Origin: Lepidostoma basale
Taxonomy: Eukaryota; Arthropoda; Insecta; Trichoptera; Lepidostomatidae
Direction: 5' to 3'
DNA length: 64,000 bases
Assembly (NCBI GenBank): GCA_022606425.2
Contig: JAHDVF020000676.1
Coordinates: forward strand, 930,001 to 994,000
Shown here: in pieces, positions 53,584 through 63,559 of the stretch
How the letters are laid out: each line of letters opens with the position of its first letter
How positions within the stretch are numbered: the first letter of the stretch is position 1
The notes under the pieces: generated by a model
What the model saw: the letters and a program-made list of their open reading frames with translations, nothing else
Database searches by the model: none
Told to the model about the DNA's origin: nothing
Position numbers and translations under genes: made by a program

Positions 53584-53842
53584 ACGACGACCTTCGTGGC
53601 AGAGTGGTTACGAGCTCTGACTTCCATTCCGAAGGTCCCGGGTTCGATTCCCGGCGATGGCAGTGTGATTGTCACACTGTCTTTGGTCTGGTGTAGAATT
53701 CACGTGACAATAAAATGGCGATAGATTGGCTACCTATCACATGTCACGAGAATCAATGGCTAAAAAATAAAAATTGTATACTGTAATTGGGTCCAAACGA
53801 CCTGTTGTATACAAAAAAAAAAAAAAATAATAATAATGTATG
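53584..53842 (+). mobile_element. tRNA-derived SINE family 1, best full copy, tail type B
   Basis: CTTCGTGGCAGAGTGGTTAC and GGGTTCGATTCCCGGCGATG, body GTCTTTGGTCTGGTGTAGAA and ATCACATGTCACGAGAATCA, tail TTGTATACTGTAATTGGGTC and CCTGTTGTATACAAAA with A-run and (TAA)n. Confidence 0.9.
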
Positions 53843-53929
53843 TAACGTGTGGTACTTTTTAGCTTTCTGAGAACTTTCTGTGAATAATAAATCAGGTAGT
53901 TATTGAAATGAAACACCTAGTTTTGATTG

Positions 53930-54290
53930 TGAGTTACTTAAAACAAGATACCTTTCGGGTCCTCCCAACGTTGGCGATCACCTTGGCGAACCTGTCCTTG
54001 TTCTGCACCATTCGGAACAGCTCCTCCACCGGGCCCTCGGCGTCCCTCAATTTTCTCCTCCAATATCAGTTGGAGAAGGAAGGTGGTACTTTGTCCCACA
54101 CAGTATATTACCTGAAATCTTCCGAACCTTGATAGCTGATAACAGCTCCCTCTCAACTCTAGCTCGCCTCAGGATTTCGGTATTGGTAACCATATCTGTC
54201 CAGGAAATTCTAGGCATTCGGCGATAGAGCCACATTTCAAATGCTTTCAGTCAATTTATTAAGTTGACTATGAGTTGACTTTAAGACCTT
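53930..54290 (-). mobile_element. LINE C-terminus (family 5)
   Basis: Minus frames: MWLYRRMPRISWTDMVTNTE, ILRRARVERELLSAIKVRKI and a GAEQGQVRQGDRQRWEDPKG shadow frame of the tail. Confidence 0.75.
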
Positions 54291-54419
54291 TAAATCATGG
54301 ATAATCTTAGTAAATTTTTTTCTTTAAGATTGCTCTGCCGTAGCTCTATCCTGGAACCCGTGGTTTATAATATATATTATGTGGTTACATATAATAATTT
54401 CGTAGTAATAAACAGTTTT

Positions 54420-55135
54420 ATTATGTATTTTGGGTTTTATGTACACATTCATACAGCGAGTCATACACGCACGTTGATTCTTCCGACTTCTAACATGACC
54501 AACCTTTAAAATATGATTAATTGGGTCATGCCATGTTTTCCTCGGTCTGCCCCGACTCCGTACTCAATTAACATCATTGACTTACACTGTCTTAACCATT
54601 TTTTCTCCATCCATGTGCTCCATATGTCCGAACCAACGCAGCGATCCTTTCATAATTTTGTTCATAATACCTTCTTCCGCTTTACATTCCTTTCTTATAT
54701 CAGCATTTGAGATTCTGTCGTATATCGTTCTAGCACACACACGTCTTAGGGACCTCATCTCTACCGCGTTTATTCTGCTCTCATCCTTCTTCTGCCAGTT
54801 CCATGCTTTGCTTCCATACATTAGGGTTGGGACATTGTGAACGACCGTTTTCGCTTTCATTGATAAATTCTTGTTTCCAATAACTATTTTTAAATATCCA
54901 TTCACTTAAGCATTTGAGATTCTGTCGTAAATCGTTCTGCCACACATAGGTACGTCTTTGCGACCTCATCTCTACCGCATTTATTCTGGTCTCATCCTTC
55001 TTCTGCCAGTTCCATGCTTCGCTTTCATACATTAGGGTTGGGACCAGAACTCCATTGTGAACGGCCGTTTTCGCTTTCATTGATAAATTCTTGTTTCCAA
55101 TAACTACAATATTTTTAAAGCTCCATTCACTTTAT
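54420..55135 (-). mobile_element. TTAG-type LINE with partial tandem duplication
   Basis: 54430-54900 covers the C-terminus without tail (MYGSKAWNWQKKDESRINAV; RRVCARTIYDRISNADIRKE). 54905-55135 repeats the ISNA..MYESEAWNWQKKDETRIN part once more, adding GVLVPTLMYES. A distinct subfamily. Confidence 0.8.
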
Positions 55136-55189
55136 TACCCGTCGTTTACACTATAATAACAAATCCATTAAGCATCGAATTGTAAAAAT

Positions 55190-55610
55190 AAAGTTGATTA
55201 AAGGCTTAGTCCTAACGAATATGTTCAAATTCATAACCTTTGACATTAAGATGGCGCTGCTCTTGCTCCATATTGATCTGAAAATTCAATTAGAACTCCG
55301 TGATTTACAGTTGATCTCCATTCTGATGCTAAGCTTAAGAGGATATTGCCGCGTGTTCTATAGAGATTCCACAAATGTTTAATTAAGGATCAGTTCGGTG
55401 AATAACCGCTTGTAGGACATTACTCAAAGGACATGTTCCGTGGCCTTAAGGCCGTGGAGGGTCGGCGGTCGAGAGAGCTATCATTTAACTACGGAATTAC
55501 GAAATTTCACTTATATTTCCAACCGTAAATTTACGTAAATTTTAGTTTGGTATAAGGTTTTCTTAAAATATGGTACGCACATGAATTAATATATATACGT
55601 GTTATTGGTC
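55190..55610. other. Unique stretch
   Basis: Contains GGACATGTTCCGTGGCCTTA near 55430; no repeat match or coding domain. Confidence 0.35.
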
Positions 55611-55616
55611 TAGGGC

Positions 55617-55668
55617 AGTGGTCAACAAACATTGTCTCGCGAGCCAAATACGGTGCTTTGAATTATTT
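55617..55668 (+). mobile_element. hAT-type terminus, fragment
   Basis: CAGTGGTCAACAAACATTGT then CTCGCGAGCCAAATACGG resembles hAT ends; no second end was found. Confidence 0.5.
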
Positions 55669-55730
55669 ATGTTGTTTATTGAAATTTCTTGGTAGAAGTT
55701 CATTGTAAATAATGAAAAAAAAAAAAAAAA

Positions 55731-55863
55731 TTATTAAGAATTTTTCTATATTTATTTTTAGTGTAAAATCTACTTATTGGCAGCGAGCTGCCGAAACCGG
55801 TCGAAGACGAAAATCAATAAGTAGATTTTACACTAAAAATAAATATAGAAAAATTCTTAATAA
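55731..55863. repeat. Perfect 49-base inverted repeat enclosing a hammerhead 3' half
   Basis: Arms 55731-55779 and 55815-55863 are exact complements. The loop region has GGCAG-CGAG-CTGCC, GAAA, AC-CG-GT, C (family D-like) but no CTGANGA core. Confidence 0.7.
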
Positions 55864-55974
55864 TTTTATTTTTATTTTCATTATTTACGGTGCTTTGATA
55901 TTATAATTTTCCGTTTCTCAGGAATGGTAAGCAGAGAAAATTATTATTATTATTTTTTTATTATTATTTTTTAA

Positions 55975-56214
55975 TTTTATTTTATGTATACAACAGGTCG
56001 TTTGAACCCAATTACTGTATACAATTGATTTTTTAGCTATTATATTGATTCTCGTGACATGTGACAGGTAGCCAATCTATCGCCATTTTATTGTCACTTG
56101 AAATCTACACCAGACCAAAGACAGTGTGACAATCACACTGCCATTGCCGGGAATCGAACCCGGGACCGTCGGTATGGAAATCAGAGCTCTTACCACTCTG
56201 CCACGAAGGTCGTC
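55975..56214 (-). mobile_element. tRNA-derived SINE family 1, tail type B
   Basis: Head ends at 56214; box B complement GGGAATCGAACCCGGGACC; tail with TATACAACAGGTCGTTTGAA complement. Confidence 0.85.
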
Positions 56215-56825
56215 AAATATACCACCTCACTATTCTATCTTGACATACTTCTTTAGATTCCTCCACATTCATACAGCGAGTCATACACGCACGTCGATTC
56301 TTTCGATTTTTCACGACCTTAACAATTTAATTAATTTGGTCATGCTTTCTGTCTTCTGTACTCCATTCACATCATTGACGTATACATTCTTAACCATCCA
56401 TTGTTTATCTATTCGTTTTATGTGTCCAAACCAACCCAGTGATTCTTTCATATTTTGTTTATAACACTTTCTTCCCGCTATAGGTACATCCTTCCTTGAT
56501 ATTAGCATTTGAAATTATGTCGTACATCGTTTTTTTTTTTCATGTAAAAGGTAGCCAATCTATCACCATTTTATTGTCACGTGAATTCTACACCAGACCA
56601 AATACAGTGTGACAATCACACTAGCATCGCCGGGAATCGAACCCGGGACCTTAGGTATGGAAGTCAGAAGTCCGTCGGCTCTTACCACTCTGCAACGAAG
56701 GTCGTCAACTCGTTTTACCACACATACTCGTACGTCTGAGGGATCTCATATCTACTGCATTTATTCTATTTTCATCCTGTCTGTTTCATGCTTCGCTTTC
56801 GTACATAAGGGTTCTAACTAAAACT
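56215..56825 (-). mobile_element. TTAG-type LINE split by a SINE
   Basis: 56215-56534 and 56708-56825 are consecutive parts of one C-terminal copy (VMLISRKDVPIAGRKCYKQN..LGWFGHIKRIDKQWMVKNVY). TCGTTTT lies at both junctions. Confidence 0.75.
56535..56707 (-). mobile_element. tRNA-derived SINE family 1, nested, truncated tail
   Basis: Box B complement GGGAATCGAACCCGGGACC at about 56633; 5' head at 56707; its 3' part ends in the T-run at 56531. Confidence 0.85.
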
Positions 56826-56954
56826 CGACTTTTTCCATGTAGAATGATGTTTTTTTTTTCATTGCAGTGAAGAAACATTCACAAACGAGATCTGAAATTA
56901 ATCTTTCGCCCTATCGTGCCCTTCATAAACCAATAATTAAATTGATTAAAGTAA

Positions 56955-57330
56955 ATTAAAGTGTCGAACGATGTACGACAGAATCTCAAATGCTGATATT
57001 AGTAAGGAATGTAAAGCGAAAGAAGGTATTATGAACATAATTATGAAAGGATAGCTGCAGCTGGTGAAGAAAGAATGGTTAAAAATTATACGTTAACAAT
57101 GTAAATGGAGTACGGAGTCGAGGCAGACCGAGGAAAACATGGCATGACCACATTAATCAAATTTTAAAGGTTGGTCATGTCAGAAGCCGGAAGAATCGAT
57201 TTGCGTGTATGACTCGCTGTATGATGTGGAGGAAGCTAGAGAGGTATGTCAGGATAGAGAAGTGTGGCGGTCTATTCACTCTGCCTTTTCCTGCGGGGAA
57301 ACGGCGTGATGGTTTGTTGATGTTGTTGTT
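56955..57330 (+). mobile_element. TTAG-type LINE, TTG-tail subfamily
   Basis: RTMYDRISNADISKECKAKE-like start, GRPRKTWHDHINQILKVGHV, end GGCGTGATGGTTTGTTGATG. Confidence 0.8.
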
Positions 57331-57599
57331 TTTGATTAAAGTAAATTGATTGTGGAAACAAGAAGTAAATTTATAAACGTTTTTGGAGTAGGCAAAAAGT
57401 AAGGTCATGAGCAAAAAATATGTTATGCTGATGTAAATATTTATACAGACAACAAACGTATCTGGAAAAAGACATTGGATATTTTCATGAATACTATATT
57501 TGTTGTTTTCTATTCATATAAATATGGATACGCATATTTTTCTGTTTTATTTGAACTGAATATATATGTTTATATTATTTTTAAATCCAAGTTGAATAA

Positions 57600-58000
57600 T
57601 CTAACTGAAAATATTTTATTCTTTCGTATGAAGCACTCAATTTGAGGTGCGATATTAAATAAATAACTGTTAAATAAAAAAACTTTATTTTATGTATCAC
57701 AATTGTATTTTCATTTTACGCGACAGTTGCTTCATCAACCTATGTTGATATCATCAGGTGTTACAATAATATATCAATTGTAAAATTTTCGTGATTTTTC
57801 GAACTTATTATGTATTTGTTCCCATATCAATTTGAATAATTTCTTTGATATAATTTTGAAGTTCTTGCTGGAGTCGAGTTAGGTACCCAATTATTTTAAT
57901 TAAATTGTTTGTAATATTTGATGATGCCAACATCTGCTGGCGAAACAGTTGTAGCGACAAAAAATAAAATTGTGATATCATTAACAGTGTTTTAAATTTA
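57600..58000. mobile_element. Hammerhead family A inverted element, decayed
   Basis: Minus unit 57719-57768: CTGATGA, ATCAAC-ATAG-GTTGAT, but GAAG replaces GAAA. Plus unit 57918-57960: TTGATGA, GCCAAC..TTGGC-like, GAAA, AC-AGTT-GT, A. Between them 57815-57910 matches the 5' body of the TTAG-tailed non-autonomous element (24890-24980). Confidence 0.65.
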
Positions 58001-58004
58001 AACA

Positions 58005-58378
58005 GTGATAAAAGAACACTTGTTTACTATTTAATTAAAATACTGTTATATAATATCACAATTGATATAATTTCTATGAAATTTTCGCGACAGCTATTTC
58101 GCTGACCAAAGTAAGCATCTTCAGGTGTTACAATCAACTAAAAATACAAACATAAAGACTTAGTTTATATAGGATGCCAAAATCATTAGGAGGGGAAGAA
58201 TGTTGGGAAAATAAAAAAAGAGGGGAAAAAGAAACCCTCCTAATCATTTTGATATCCTATATATACGTCTTTCGGTTTGTATTTTTAGTTGACTGTAACA
58301 CCTGATGATGCTAAAATTGATTAGCGAAACTGTTGTGACAATTTTATAGAAATTAAATATATTATTTATATAGTAAGA
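58005..58378. mobile_element. Hammerhead family B long palindrome
   Basis: Arms of about 150 bases (GATATAATTTCTATGAAATT through GTTGATTGTAACACC and beyond) mirror around about 58195. Minus unit 58124-58086: CTGAAGA, T, GCTTAC..GTCAGC, GAAA, AT-AGCT-GT, C. Plus unit 58302-58337: CTGATGA, T, GCTAA..TTAGC, GAAA, AC-TGTT-GT, then G, which should not cleave. Confidence 0.75.
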
Positions 58379-58560
58379 TTGAGGGTCGACGAGGTGTTGG
58401 GAGAAGGCAGGTTTCCTGGCTGAGGAACATCCGAAAGTGGACAGGGCTGAGGACCGTAAAGGAGCTGTTCCGAGCTGTCCAGGACAGGGAGGCCTACTCA
58501 AGGGTGATAGTCAACGTTGGGGAGACCTGACAGGACACGGAAAGAAGAAGAAAAAATCAA
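58379..58560 (+). mobile_element. LINE 3' end (family 5)
   Basis: Reads RGVGRRQVSWLRNIRKWTGL, KELFRAVQDREAYSRVI and GAAAGAAGAAG. Confidence 0.75.
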
Positions 58561-58677
58561 TTATGATATTTATCATAATTGATTTATAATATCAATTATA
58601 ACAGATTTTCAATTAGACAGCTAATAATGTTGAATAGTCTTATTATTATTATTTATTTATTTATTATTGCTATGACT

Positions 58678-58943
58678 ATAATTTTTATTTCTATTCTAAT
58701 TACTATTATTATTTTTATAATTATTATGTTGAATCGCTCTTCACATCATACAGCGCGAGTTAAATCGATATAAAGGAAATATATATCATATTGATTCTCG
58801 TGACATGTGACAGGTAGCTAATCTGTTATTGTCACGTGAAACCTGCACCAAACCAAAGACAATAACACTGCCATCGCCGGGAATCGAACCTAGGACCTCC
58901 GGGATGGCAGTCAAAACACTTACCACTCGCCACGAAGGTCGTC
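58678..58943 (-). mobile_element. tRNA-derived SINE family 1, tail type A
   Basis: Head ends at 58943; box B complement GGGAATCGAACCTAGGACC; tail complement GTTGAATCGCTCTTCACATC preceded by (ATT)n. Confidence 0.85.
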
Positions 58944-58989
58944 AGAGTGTTTCCGCCAAAAAAAAAAATTTCTAAAAAATATTTGAACG

Positions 58990-59400
58990 AACTTGCAAAA
59001 CATCGAAATGCAAGCCGTAAATAATGCGCCCAGAAAAATATCCAGATCGTACTCCCGTAAAGCAGATTAGCATCCCGAAGCGGGTTTGGGCGGGGCATTG
59101 TGATTCCAGGGAAAGCAAGCCTTCGCGCCGATGTTTTTCCACGGACGTGTTTACTCAAGCCGGCCGCATAAAAGTAAGTGAAATAAACGGCTGCCCGCTC
59201 GAATTGCAGAATTTATGGCAGAAAGAATGAATTTCCCGCCGGCGGGGACGGGCGGACCTGGGCCATAAATCTTCGCCAACGCGGTCTGACTATTAAGGTG
59301 TTGATTCGGGAGCGGCCTGCCGGAGTCACCGGCCGGGGGCGCGCTACGGAGCCTCTCAGCCCTTTGATCCTTTACATCGCGATAATTGAGGTTGTACGAA
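58990..59400. other. Unique GC-rich island
   Basis: GCCGGCGGGGACGGGCGGAC and CGGCCTGCCGGAGTCACCGG stand out from the AT-rich surroundings. No repeat match, no recognisable domain on either strand. Candidate regulatory or conserved non-coding DNA. Confidence 0.45.
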
Positions 59401-59582
59401 CAACCAATTATTCTAAAAACGCCATTGTACCGGTTCCAAGAAATATCAAGGCCAATTTTATTAGACAGTAAAAGGTAACAATCATTTTTAAGACGACGTA
59501 AACTTTATTAAGGTTGTAAAAAAATAAGAATGAAAATTTATGTTTTCTAGAAGTTTTTATTAGATTTTGATTTTTTTCCCTT

Positions 59583-59782
59583 GTATACAACAGGTATTTG
59601 AACCCATGTATACAATTTATTTGAGCTATTATATTGATTCTTATGACATGTGAATTTATTGTCACGTGAATTCTACACCAGACTAAAGACAGTGTGACAA
59701 TCACACTGCCATCACCGGGAATCGAACCCGGGACCTTCGGAATGGAAGTCTGAGCTCTTACCATTCTGCCACGAAGGTCGAC
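59583..59782 (-). mobile_element. tRNA-derived SINE family 1, tail type B
   Basis: Box B complement GGGAATCGAACCCGGGACC; tail complement TTGTATACAACAGGTATTTG. An internal deletion removes the ATCACATG-GGCGATA segment. Confidence 0.85.
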
Positions 59783-59914
59783 GGAATGGAATGGGAATGC
59801 CTTTTTTCGCAAGGCAATTAACAAATGTAAATGTGAATTGTCAATTGAATCCCATTAAAAAAAAAACAAATGGGAAAAAACAGAAGGAGTATTAGGTTAT
59901 TCAATATGGATTTT

Positions 59915-60210
59915 TGTTTACTAACTAACTAACAAACTAACTAAACTAACCAACACGCCATTTCCTCAGAGGAGTAAGCAGAGAGGATAGACCGCCATAT
60001 TGCTGTCTTGACATACCTTTCTAGCTGCATCTACAGTAATACATCGTAACATGAACGCTCGTCGATTTTAAGGGGTTCGATTGTAGCCGCTTTTCAGTAT
60101 TTGATTATTTGGTCATGCCATCCTTTCCTTGATCTTTCACGGTTTCTCTTTTCACTCACACTGCTTGTATACAACATTTTAACCAATTTTTATCTCGTCC
60201 ATTCGTTCCT
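59915..60210 (-). mobile_element. TTAG-tail LINE, old copy
   Basis: ACTAACTAACAAACTAACTA, CAACACGCCATTTCCTCAGA and diverged C-terminal region. Confidence 0.7.
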
Positions 60211-60264
60211 TATGTAAAATTTTTGTTAATCATAATAAACAAACATTTAACAATACGAGCGAAT

Positions 60265-60415
60265 GGAGATCTTCTTAATGTCGAACCATCTCTCATGCGT
60301 TTCTGGTAGTATACTATACACAATATATTATTTTACTTGTTCTCAATATATGCCTTAAAAATAAATTTTGTAATGTCTATTGATGAAATAAACCGATTTG
60401 ATTGATTGATTGAAA
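60265..60415 (+). mobile_element. Jockey-like LINE 3' tail
   Basis: AATGTCGAACCATCTCTCATG, TAGTATACTATACACAATAT, tail TTGATTGATTGATT. Confidence 0.7.
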
Positions 60416-60607
60416 AATAGAGAAAAATGTTTGAAATGTTGTATATAAGCAGTGTGAGTGAAAATAAAACATGCAAAAGATCAAGAAAAGCATATTCTTC
60501 TTCTACTTCTCCTTATAGACCTTTGGTTTGTTCCTGAAATCAGGCTGGCCTCTCTTGGAAGCAACGCATGACATGACCAAATTAATAGATATTACAATTT
60601 AAGAGAC

Positions 60608-61190
60608 TAACTAACCATCACGCCGTCTCCCGAAAGGGTAGACAGAAAGAATGGACTGTCACACTTTTACTGATGCGGCCTCCATCCTTCTCTTTTCGCC
60701 CCGCGGGAGACGCGGTGTGATGGGTTGCGAACCTCATCGCCACCAATAGGCATCTCCCGCGCACACTTTGATCTTCCAACATCCACAAAATAAATCTTAA
60801 ACAAACAATATAAAATACAATGACATAAAATAAAATAACAAAATAAAAATAATTTAACACGAAATGTTATTTTTAGATGGTGCACATATTGACTATTTAG
60901 TTTATGTTCCACGAATCCACCGGTTTTTTAATTTAGCACATAATGTAATAACACATTATGTTTTTTTCGATGTTGCACATGTTGACATGGACGATCCGGA
61001 CTTTTGTGTTTATTTAATTTATGTTACACGTATCCACCGTTTTTTAAATTAGCTGTAATTAGGCACTTAACCAGCAAGAACTTAAAAATAATATTGAATA
61101 AAATATTCAAATTGTCATTGGAACAAATGAAAAATTTATTTTTACACCTGTCAAAATTCTTTATAAAAACGATAAAACTAATATAACTTT
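60608..61190 (-). mobile_element. Longest TTAG-tailed non-autonomous element
   Basis: The tail complement CTAACCATCACGCCGTCTCC is followed by the GC-rich hairpin (GCGGGAGACGCGGTGTG) and an AT-rich body containing ATGGTGCACATATTGACTAT and GATGTTGCACATGTTGACAT, an internal near-repeat. The 5' end is near 61190. Confidence 0.8.
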
Positions 61191-61436
61191 AACAGCAAAA
61201 CAGTAAAAACGTATTACGTGTCACAATTAACTATTATAAAGTGCGGCAACAGTTAAATTGACCAAAGCAATTCACTTATACACGAAATATCTCCAAATTT
61301 ACAGGAGCACCACATGAACCAAACCAAATTTTCAAAATCAACTTTAAGAGTATTTTTTATTATTGTAACCTAAATGAGGAAAAGTAAAATACATGTTTAG
61401 TAAAACTCACAATTTTTCAAATGCATTTTTAAATTT
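61191..61436. other. Decayed hammerhead family A flank, then unassigned
   Basis: ACGTGTCACAATTAACTATT and GCGGCAACAGTTAAATTGAC at 61215-61265 echo family A. Confidence 0.4.
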
Positions 61437-61875
61437 TCTAATCGTATTTTCCGGCTGGCACGATGCACCGTGCTGTTGCATCCAGCGCCGAGATTCGAGG
61501 GGGTTCGTAAATCCGGCCCGGGGAGGCCTCGGTTGGGAGTAATCGTGTGTAAACATCACTCGTTGTCTTTTTCCCGGGGAAAATGGATGCTTTATTTTGT
61601 CTCCGGACATTTAGGCTTAACGGCGGATATTTTAGGAGAGCTCCAAATGGAGATTCGCCCATTACGCATTCATACGATAAGTGTGTTCCGCGGAAGAGGG
61701 GCCCCTCCAGATAAATGCCAACTTTCCCTTGCGTGATAGTTAAGTTGTTTTTTCTCGGAATTAGCATAAAGCGCGATTTGTGCTGAAAAATGGTTTACCG
61801 CCGCGCAAGATTTCCATTACAATATGTTTATTTTATGGGGAAATTATACATCCCGTGAAATTATTTTCTTTTAAC
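61437..61875. other. Unique GC-richer island
   Basis: Clearly non-repeat and compositionally distinct (CCCGGGGAGGCCTCGGTTGG; GGAAGAGGGGCCCCTCCAGA). Frames on both strands (61438-61767 minus, 61470-61736 plus) lack known domains and overlap each other, as expected for GC-rich non-coding DNA. Confidence 0.45.
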
Positions 61876-62234
61876 TTCAGTTTTACAAATGTGGATTGTA
61901 ATATGGTTTAGATAAACTTCATCATAAATTTCCTTTCCTTTGTCTCGCGAGATAGACCCACTACAAATGTGTATATTATATTTTGCGTGTGATTCACGTG
62001 GAACAGTCCTAACGACCGCAATCATATACCCCACTAAAGTTTGGAGCATTATTACAAGATTGTAAAAAAGTTTGTTCTAAAAGTGAATTGTAGAGTATAA
62101 ATTGAAGCAATGTTTTATTAACTATTATTAATAATTTATTTTTTTATACACTCGTGTACGATTTAATACAAATTCTTTATTTTTAATTATTAACTAAGAC
62201 ACATGTTCTAATAAAACTTTCATAATCTACTCAT
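61876..62234. other. Unassigned
   Basis: No feature recognised. Confidence 0.3.
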
Positions 62235-62660
62235 AGATACAGAGGAAGGCAGGCTGGCAGTTTTTGAGAGGAAAATACTGAGAAAATTTTTTGGACCCAC
62301 GCTGGAGGATGGGAGTTAGATAATTAAAAGAAACCTTAAACTTGAAGTACTGATTAACCAGGAAACTGTAGTGAAAATCTGTAAGTCTCAATGCCTACGG
62401 TGGGCTGGCCATGTTGAAAGAATGCCAGAGGGTAGAACGCCACAAATTATATCCAGATAGGTGCCCCGCGAAAAGAGACCGAGAGGCAGACCGAGGAAAG
62501 GATGAGCGGATTGCGTGGAAGCAGATTGGGAGAAAATGGTAGGAGCTGGGGAATGGAGAGAGATGGTCAGAGACAGAAGTCAGTAGATGACCGTTGTGGA
62601 GGAGGCCAAGTCCCACACCGGGATGTAGGGCCGAGAAATGAATAATAAATGAATAAATCT
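62235..62660 (+). mobile_element. LINE C-terminal remnant (family 8)
   Basis: Broken frames give LAVFERKILRKIFGPTLEDG, CLRWAGHVERMPEGRTPQII, RPRGRPRKG and WEKMVGAGEWREMVRDRSQ, with tail (AATAAATG)n. Usual order for a LINE end. Confidence 0.75.
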
Positions 62661-62819
62661 ATGTCCATTGTCCATATTAATATAATATATGGTTAGATTT
62701 TGTTTACATATTGGCTTTATTCATTTCTTAATTCGTCAACTCTGCTCACTTTTGACTTCCTCCGAAATATCTCTATACATTTTAAGAGCCTTATAGTATA
62801 TAAGATAATTCAGAGATTT

Positions 62820-63060
62820 TTTTTCTTGTGATTGGTTTTAATTATTAAATATGAGTTGTATTTCATTGTTCGAGAAACAATAAAAAAGATCATATTTATG
62901 TTATTAAAATTTTAATGTTTATCGTTTCTTAAAAGCATTCATTAATCTATTTTATTGAGTAATTAATACGAATGAAAACGTAAATTTTCTAGAAGATTTA
63001 TTATATTTTATGGGGATGACATGTTTCGCCCTTCTAAGGCATTATCAAATGCGTATGACG
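62820..63060. mobile_element. Hammerhead-like family F, half element
   Basis: TAATACGAATGAAAACGTAA, then the complement unit CATGTTTCGCCCTTCTAAGGCATTATCAAATG (minus: TTGATAA, T, GCCTTAGAAGGGC, GAAA, CATGTC). Confidence 0.6.
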
Positions 63061-63179
63061 CTGTCATATTTACCGATACCGATGAAAACCTGCAATATTT
63101 CAACACTTACTATGTTCATGACATTTAATTTATTTAGTTTTTATGTAACTGTCAATATTTACACGGATGAAAGGTTTCC

Positions 63180-63292
63180 GTGTCCTGAAACATGTTACTT
63201 ACAAGAAACTTGTATGCCAGGAAATAACTGTTTAAGGGTCCATTCTTCTGCCTCCACCTATATTGAGACGGCGTGATGGTATGTGAGTAATG
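63180..63292 (+). mobile_element. Decayed TTAG-LINE 3' end
   Basis: CAGGAAATAACTGTTTAAGG, CATTCTTCTGCCTCCACC and GAGACGGCGTGATGGTATG. Confidence 0.5.
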
Positions 63293-63559
63293 TTTTGTGT
63301 ACTTTTAATTAAAAATTCATCTTTGTTTTAATAATGTATGTTCAGACCCTCGAATTAAAACTTTCAATGTATAATGTGATAAAGAAGTAAGGTGAAATTT
63401 TTAATTTAAAATACGCGAGGTCTTCGATTCTGGCAAATCTTTTTTAGTACATCTGGGTCAAATTTTCTGTCAACGTCTGAATTTGCCGAGTAGTTACGCG
63501 CGTGTTTTGTGAACGACAAAAAATTACTTTAGAGATTTTTACAAGGTCTAATTTGTTGA

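Noticed and set aside
53584..53670. Possible tRNA gene in the best SINE copy
   Set aside because: Continues into the shared SINE body and A-rich tail; no acceptor stem pairing to a CCA-type end.
57918..57965. Fully active hammerhead
   Set aside because: C3 is T while G8 is kept, so the C3-G8 pair is lost; kept only as a decayed copy.
58295..58340. Active hammerhead on the plus strand of family B
   Set aside because: The base before the predicted cut is G, which does not support cleavage, although the CTGATGA core is perfect.
61438..61767. Two overlapping open frames (plus and minus) of about 90-110 codons
   Set aside because: Mutual overlap on opposite strands, no recognisable domain and no splice or initiation context.
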